Shown one piece after another: positions 59,007 to 64,000 of a stretch of 64,000 nt of DNA. Position 1 is the first letter of the stretch, and every line of letters begins with the position of its first letter. Below the pieces are notes generated by a model. It saw only the letters and a program-made list of their open reading frames with translations, was not told where the DNA came from and ran no database searches. The translations under genes were made by a program, and so were the position numbers. The stretch covers positions 10,304,501-10,368,500 of the forward strand of contig OY755197.1 of NCBI GenBank assembly GCA_963576735.1, in the 5' to 3' direction. This DNA comes from Bedellia somnulentella (taxonomy: Eukaryota; Arthropoda; Insecta; Lepidoptera; Bedelliidae).

Positions 59007-62000
59007 GTAAGATGAACATAATATATGTACATACATACATAACATACATAAACTCAGGGCCATAAATCCCAAAAAAGGGTAGCCAGAGCTTCAGAGCTAG
59101 AAACTCCTCAGACACATTTGGAAGTTTTTAGGGGAGGTGATGGTAGAAATAAAGTATCTTTGGTGATAGGTCTCCAACCGCATCGCCCAAAAATAAACTC
59201 CATAAAAAGCTCCATACCCTTAGTCGCCTCTTACGACACCCGTGGGAAGAAAGGGGTAGTGACATTCTAAACCGGCACTACACGGCAAACATCGACAACT
59301 TCATTAGCTCAACCCAATAGCTCTTATTGGAGTAGGCAGAGACTATCGGTTGCCAACATGCATATTAATTACCAAAGTATTTCTTTATTACCTACTTCAA
59401 TTCAAAATGAGCTTTAATTAGCTTACAATTGTTTGCTCAACACATACATACAATATAATTGAAACAACTTTTTGATTTTCGGATATTTTAATCGCGTGTT
59501 ATTACATTATTTTTAAAGCCCGACGTTTCGATGGTCTTCACGTGACCATGATAACTGAAAAGTTTTCGAAACGTCGGGCTTTAAAAATAATGTAATAACA
59601 CGCGATTAAAATATCCGAAAATCAAAAAGTTGTTTCAATTATAATGTGCAATCGTGAAAATCTTAGAAAATACTACATACATACAATACAAAACACGTTA
59701 TTGTACAATATTGAGAACTAATCACATGAGTACGTACTCATTTTATTAGTTCCCATTGGGGTAGGTAGAGGCTATATCGATGGCCACTATGTACGATTCT
59801 GGCAAACCTCTCGAGATAGACAAAATCAAACCGTGTTCTAACTCTCTCAGATAAGATAAAGATAAAAAATATTTATTTCAAAATAAAAAGAATTGTTGTC
59901 TATTTTTTGAACGTCACAAACTTACGTATAAGTTAAATCTTACTCTACTGACTTACTTCGGATTCGGAAGGTGTATTGTTGCGAGAAGAACCCGTAAGAA
60001 ACTCAGCAACACACATCTTTTCTTAGTCATATTACAATATTGGTGTATGTCTGGAAATATCCTGCATAGAGCCCTGGTGACACCAAGCAGTTTCATCTAT
60101 CATATAATCATTTAAACTGTAATAAGCTTTTAAATGAAGCCCATAATTGTCCCCACCAAGGGGCTCGAGCCTACCCTATACTGCGATTTGGCGATAGTCC
60201 ACCACGCTGGCCAATTGCGGGTTGCGAGACTAACGGCTACTACCGTAATAGTAGCCGGGATCGACGGCTTAACGTGCCCTCCAATTCACGGAATCATCTT
60301 AATTTTCGGATAATCAGGTGTTTCAAGCCTGCTATATCCTTCCAGACTGGGTTAAATCTTACAAATTAAATTTGTAAGGATACCACCTCCCAGGGATCGA
60401 ACCCGAGACCTCCGTACTTGAAACCAAGCGCTTAACTGCGAGACCAAGGAGACAGTGTTCAAACATTATTTATAAATTATTTAGTAGGTACGCCATGTCA
60501 GTAGCCAAGTGGTTGGGTAACTGGCTTCTGGGTCCAGAGGTAGTGGGTTTGAACCCAGCTGAGGGCATAATTTATGTAATAAACAGCTGTGAATGAAGGA
60601 CAAGCAGATTTGACTACCATACGGCCAAAATTGGGAACTACCATAAGAAATTAAATACATACATATACTCACGGCTATAAATCCCTTGAAGGGGTAGTCA
60701 GAGCTAGGGAATTAGAAATTCCTCAGCCACTTTTGGAAGATGCGAGGGGAAAAGATGGTGAAATAAAGGTTGTTGGTGATGGGTCTCCAACCGCATCGCC
60801 CAAAAATCCCTTAAAAGCCCCAATACCGTTAGTCGCCTCTTACGTACACCCACCGGAAGAAATGGGGTAGTGCTATTCTAAGCCGATACTACACAGCATT
60901 AAGCAATACACAGCACAGAAATTAAAGTGCAACTAAAAATACCAAAATTTATGAGAGCTACTAAATAACTGATTCGTTATTCATGAAACTATTTATTGCA
61001 ACAAAGGCTATAACTGTGGAATAGAAAAATGCCAGCCAATTTTGTTTCTACCCGTATTCACGTATAAATAGCCTTCTATTTCGAAAAAGAGATAGCCGAT
61101 CCTTAATTTGCAGTTCTTTAGCAACTTTGTGAGAGGAAATGATGATGAGTGTCCAGCCATATTGCATTATTATCCCTGGAGCCCCAAAACTCTAATCCTG
61201 GTGTAGAAATGAGTGTGTACTGCTGCACCTACCCACCCAATCATACCTATTGTTCCGGCACAACACTGGTGCTCGGAAATGATTATAAAACGTTTGAGGG
61301 TAGTGCGTCACGCTACCCACTTATTCTTTGTCACTTGCGTTTGCGTACGATTCTTGTTACATACATACATATTCTCACGCCGTTAGTTCCCATTGGGGTA
61401 GGCAGAGACTATCGATCGCCACTTTGTACGATCCTGGCAAACCTCTCTAGCTTCATTCACATCCATCAATCTTTTCATACATGCTCTTTTATTCTTCGTA
61501 CTACGGACACCTGCCTTTTTGAGTACATTTTATATTTGATCCAAATGTGTCCTCCGATTCTTGTTACTGTTAACATTATTTCGGCCACGGTGTAATTATT
61601 AATCAATACCTTTGAGTAGTGAATTATATGGAGATCACATAATGTTCTATATAAACTTTTCTGTCAAAATTGTGTTTGACGAAATGATTAGCTATCGTTG
61701 TCTCTGTCTGATGATAGTATGTTTGTGGGTGTTATTAATACCAACACCATTTTAATGATGCTGGCCACAAGAATCTTATACATAACTATATATAGAATTC
61801 GTGGATGAATCCGCCATTTTAGTTTCAAAATTTTTTGTTGTCTATGGTTTGATTTGTTTGTAAACATTGAAATTTTGTAGAAAAATAACAATTAATTGTG
61901 AAATAAACAGTGGTATAGTGCTGAAATTCTGTTAAAAATGGTGAAGTGTTCTATTCTGGCCTGTGGAGCATACTTAAGCAGGAATCGACCTAATTTAACA

Positions 62001-63959
62001 ATTCACCGGTAAGAAATGGGAAAACTAATAAATCGACTATTATTGTGATTTTATTCTTTATAACATCATATAGCAGACTCATATAGCATTTATAGCTAAT
62101 CCTACTTTAATGGTATTCTGAATTTTACACAGTGAAGTGTATTTACAGAGTTTTCAATACAATTTGATATAGATTTATTGAATTTAAGTTTAAGGTTATG
62201 TTCAAGATAGGGATGTTTTTTTAATATCGTCGATGTATTATATCGATATTATATGAAAAAAACCTTCTTATTTCAGACTCCCCAAAAATGAATCCAAAAG
62301 GCGAAAATGGCTAGAAGCAATCGGAAAGGAAAATATTAGACCAAACATAAACATAATAAATATATGTTCACTTCATTTTGCTTAGCAATTCAGTTGCAGA
62401 TGCTTTAGAATTTTTTATTTTTTATTTTGCCAATTATGCTACATATTTTTGTTAAATGGAACATGATTTTAGACAGTGAGGTTTATTTAAAAAAGTTAAA
62501 TAATATTTTCTAACTGAAAGGTTTTAGTATCATTTGTTTTTTTTATTATTTTTGTTACCTGTTACATAAGTAGCTACATTACCTGTTAATATTTCTATAA
62601 TAATAATTAATAATATTTCTATAATAATAATTAATAATAAAAAATACAAATATTTTATTTCTTAAAATGGCTATTTCTGTTACCGCTGCTGTTCATTCTG
62701 GTTTTTTGACAAGCCAACAAATGGCGCAATAAATGAAGGTTAATAGAATTAAAAAACAGTAAACCCACTATTTACAAAGCAAGCGCTCGTTTTTTTTAAT
62801 TAGTTATTGGCCTCAACGTCTCATGTACGGATTGCATGATTTAGGCTGTATCAGATTTAACATGAGAAAGACACTTTTTCTTTATAAAAAATACGTGTAC
62901 TAGCCATAGCTACTATGTTTCAGCAATTACTTTAAGTTTTTTTGAAGCACGAATCGTAATCACCATTTTTATGTTAATGGACACCCAATGCAGAAATCTA
63001 AATATCTATTATTTTTTTCTAGATCCTAGGGTTAGCACGACCAAATTCTTCAGCTATAATATTATCGATAAAAAGTATCGATTACTGGCCAACACTAGTC
63101 GGCCATTTTGGTTTCAAAAATAGGCAGGATTTTATGTAATTTATGTTAACTCCATATACTTCACTACTCAAAGATCAATACACGCAATATATTCTGGAGT
63201 CAGATATTTTATTACTATTACCATCCATACAATCCATACATAGTTCCTGAAGGAATGAACACCTATAAATCTCAGTAATGCGATGAGGGGAAGCCAAATC
63301 TATCGTCTATAATCAATTAGAAATTACTTGGCCACTTTTTTAAGTTTAATACCAAAAGATCCTTGTTGGGCATCGGTCTCCATCTAAATCGCCGAACAAT
63401 CACTTAAGGTGTCACTGCCTAAGCCCCCTTTCACGACACCCGCGTCATTAAATGGGTAAGTGCTTTTCTAAGCTGGCACAAAACAACTCATACTTATTAA
63501 TTAATAAACCTTTTACTTGGAGTAATTATTTACATACATATATATATTCACGGCTATAAATCCCTAGATGGGGTAGCCAGAGCTAAGGAATGAGAAAATC
63601 CTCAGCCACCTTTGGAAAGTTGAGTGGGGAAAAGATGGTAAAATAAAGCTTCTTGGTGATGGGTCTCCAACCGCATCGCCCAATAATCCCTTTAAAGCCC
63701 CAATACCGTTAGTCGCCTCTTACGTACACCCACCGGAAGAAATGGGGAGGTGCTATTCTAAGCCGACACTACACAGCTATACAGTAATTATTTATTTTGA
63801 GTAAAATGATTTTATTTCAGACATTTGTGACGGTGGCCATTTTCATAAACACAGTCGGACAAGGCTGCGCAGTGGGGTATGCCGGGATTATCATACCAGA
63901 AATAAAAGCCGACCCTAAGTCTACCATCACTATGACAACAGAAGCGGCTGCTTGGCTAG
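58920..63959 (+). CDS. Gene C: sugar transporter (Tret1-like), 5' part
   Basis: Joined exons 58920-59006 and 63821-63959, continuing right of the window. Exon 1 has ATG in a good context (GAAACAATGG), 29 codons, and ends PFFRQ|GTAAGA. Exon 2 starts after TTTATTTCAG, encodes TM1 (VTVAIFINTVGQGCAVGYAG) and the first external loop, and ends in phase 1 at GGCTAG|GTAAC, exactly as in gene B. Exon 2 of C and of B match over most of their length, so the genes are paralogues. The N-terminal tail is longer than in gene B and Asn/Ser-rich. Intron 1 (4.8 kb) contains a P-like transposon, SINEs and a palindromic element. Role as for gene B; substrate unknown. Confidence 0.85.
59025..59288 (-). repeat. 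SINE-A, ACGGG subfamily
   Basis: ACATACATACATAACATACA tail to CCGGCACTACACGGC; begins 18 bp after the gene C exon 1 donor. Confidence 0.88.
59300..59360 (-). repeat. LINE-B 3'-end fragment
   Basis: CCCAATAGCTCTTATTGGAG and GGCAGAGACTATCGGTTGCC match the LINE-B 3' end. Confidence 0.6.
59454..59643. mobile_element. 190-bp palindromic MITE
   Basis: TIRs of about 78 bp (TATAATTGAAACAACTTTTT through AAAGCCCGACGTTTCGA) around a short GTCTTCACGTGACCATGATA loop. Possible TA target duplication. No ORF. Confidence 0.85.
59745..59830 (-). repeat. LINE-B 3'-end fragment
   Basis: TTAGTTCCCATTGGGGTAGG to CTGGCAAACCTCTCG. Confidence 0.7.
59850..60080 (-). repeat. Unidentified LINE 3' end
   Basis: AAAAATATTTATTTCAAAAT, GAAGAACCCGTAAGAAACTC and AGCAACACACATCTTTTC: a phrase set common in lepidopteran repeats. 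No coding part. Confidence 0.5.
60085..60455 (-). repeat. SINE-E (tRNA-derived)
   Basis: Minus-strand head GTCTCCTTGGTCTCGCAGTT with B box GGTTCGATCCC (about 60390), body TTTGTAAGATTTAACCCAG and CTATTACGGTAGTAGCCGTT. Confidence 0.75.
60487..60600 (+). repeat. SINE-D-like tRNA-derived repeat
   Basis: GTCAGTAGCCAAGTGGTTGG (A box) and GTGGGTTTGAACCC (B box), then GCATAATTTATGTAATAAAC. Confidence 0.65.
60656..60897 (-). repeat. SINE-A, full length
   Basis: Close to consensus: ACATACATATACTCACGGCT to CCGATACTACACAGC. Confidence 0.92.
60898..61347. other. Gene C intron 1 stretch
   Basis: A very old SINE-A may be present at 61080-61230 (GAAATGATGATGAGTGTCCA); otherwise nothing recognised. Confidence 0.4.
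61361..61554 (-). mobile_element. LINE-B, 5'-truncated insertion with 13-bp target duplication
   Basis: (ACAT)n tail at the left, LINE-B C-terminal coding sequence to the right. CGATTCTTGTTAC flanks it at 61348-61360 and 61555-61567. This shows that (ATGT)n is the true 3' end of the LINE. Confidence 0.88.
61610..63173 (+). mobile_element. P-superfamily-like DNA transposon (non-autonomous)
   Basis: TIR CTTTGAGTAGTGAATTATAT and its inverted counterpart ending at 63173 match at about 30 of 33 positions. The 8-bp direct repeat ATCAATAC lies outside at 61602-61609 and 63174-63181. P elements make 8-bp duplications, have ~31-bp TIRs and a THAP-domain transposase (known for the family); the element contains a THAP mini-gene. 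No transposase catalytic region is visible in the 1564 bp. hAT elements also make 8-bp duplications, but THAP favours P. Confidence 0.78.
61938..62385 (+). CDS. THAP-only mini-gene (59 aa) inside the P-like element
   Basis: Joined exons 61938-62008 and 62277-62385 (donor CACCG|GTAAGA, acceptor TTATTTCAG, phase 2). The 59 residues form a C2CH zinc finger of the THAP DNA-binding type: C4, C9, C54, H57 (spacing C-x4-C-x44-C-x2-H), with the conserved P26 and W35 and the H-F pair. It stops one residue after CSLHF, so the distal AVPTF part of the domain and any catalytic domain are missing. It may be the truncated N-terminus of a P transposase or a free DNA-binding peptide able to occupy transposon ends. 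Expression is unknown. Confidence 0.75.
62386..63234. other. Right part of the P-like element and flank
   Basis: AT-rich, no ORF. GGCCATTTTGGTTTCAAAAA (63102-63121) repeats in direct orientation near the left end (about 61812-61831, GCCATTTTAGTTTCAAAAT), a subterminal repeat of the transposon. Confidence 0.55.
63235..63490 (-). repeat. SINE-A, degenerate
   Basis: AATTAGAAATTACTTGGCCA, GGGCATCGGTCTCCATC and CTAAGCTGGCACAAAACAAC are diverged SINE-A parts. Confidence 0.6.
63530..63777 (-). repeat. SINE-A, full length
   Basis: TACATACATATATATTCACG tail to CCGACACTACACAGC. The head ends 43 bp upstream of the gene C exon 2 acceptor. Confidence 0.92.
63821..63959 (+). CDS. Gene C exon 2
   Basis: 139 nt, phase 0 in and 1 out. 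Encodes TM1 with GQGCAVGYAG, the external loop and EAAAWL. The next exon is beyond the window. Confidence 0.88.
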
Positions 63960-64000
63960 GTAACAGAATATTATGTTTTATTTATCAAACATTCATAATT

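Noticed and set aside
61938..62385. THAP gene as an ordinary host gene
   Set aside because: It lies wholly inside a TIR-bounded element with an 8-bp target duplication, within another gene's intron.

Overview
The window looks like a gene-poor, transposon-rich stretch of a moth or butterfly (Lepidoptera) nuclear genome. The reasons are AT-rich DNA, short exons with GT-AG introns, insect-type sugar transporter genes, and dozens of short interspersed elements ending in (ATGT)n tails. No bacterial-type operon, rRNA or CRISPR array is present. Everything below was read by eye, without database searches.

Host genes. (1) Gene A: the 3' exon of a 12-TM sugar/trehalose-type transporter on + (3060-4282); its 5' exons lie outside the window or were not found. 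(2) Gene D: a minus-strand gene with start codon at 33310 and exons 33310-33197, 13390-13094, 11186-11024 and 8782-8548. It then joins either a terminal exon at 7434-7311 (giving a 310-residue protein) or an alternative exon at 630-462. All intron phases agree. The protein looks like two RRM-type folds resembling the ORF1 (gag-like) protein of LINEs, but without zinc knuckles. (3) Gene B: a complete four-exon sugar transporter on - (46027-39330, 501 residues). (4) Gene C: a divergent paralogue on + with exon 1 at 58920-59006 and exon 2 at 63821-63959, running off the right edge. A, B and C form a transporter cluster with a shared phase-1 intron.

Mobile DNA. The most striking object is a 9270-bp foldback element (19230-28499) in the 19.8-kb first intron of gene D. 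It has perfect ACCGGTGTGAAG terminal inverted repeats, a 9-bp target duplication, near-identical 0.33-kb ends, and 49 copies of a 183-bp repeat in two opposed arrays with no ORF. A second notable element (61610-63173) sits in intron 1 of gene C. It has 33-bp TIRs, an 8-bp target duplication and a two-exon mini-gene for a nearly isolated THAP zinc finger, so it looks like a P-superfamily relative. From 48.7 to 58.3 kb there is a pile of non-LTR retrotransposons: an RT/RNase H relic, an antisense RT insert, an almost full-length element with ORF1, endonuclease, RT and RNase H, and a further RT inserted inside it. A separate RT plus restriction-like-endonuclease relic lies at 9171-10790. The rest is SINEs (families called A to E here), LINE 3' tails (family 'LINE-B'), two Helitron-type elements and several palindromic MITEs, often nested.

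Family names A-E and LINE-B are local labels. SINE-A is a 240-260 bp element that starts GTGTAGTGTCGGCTTAGAAT and ends in a (ATGT)n tail; its last 50 bp resemble the 3' end of LINE-B, the likely source of its mobilising machinery.
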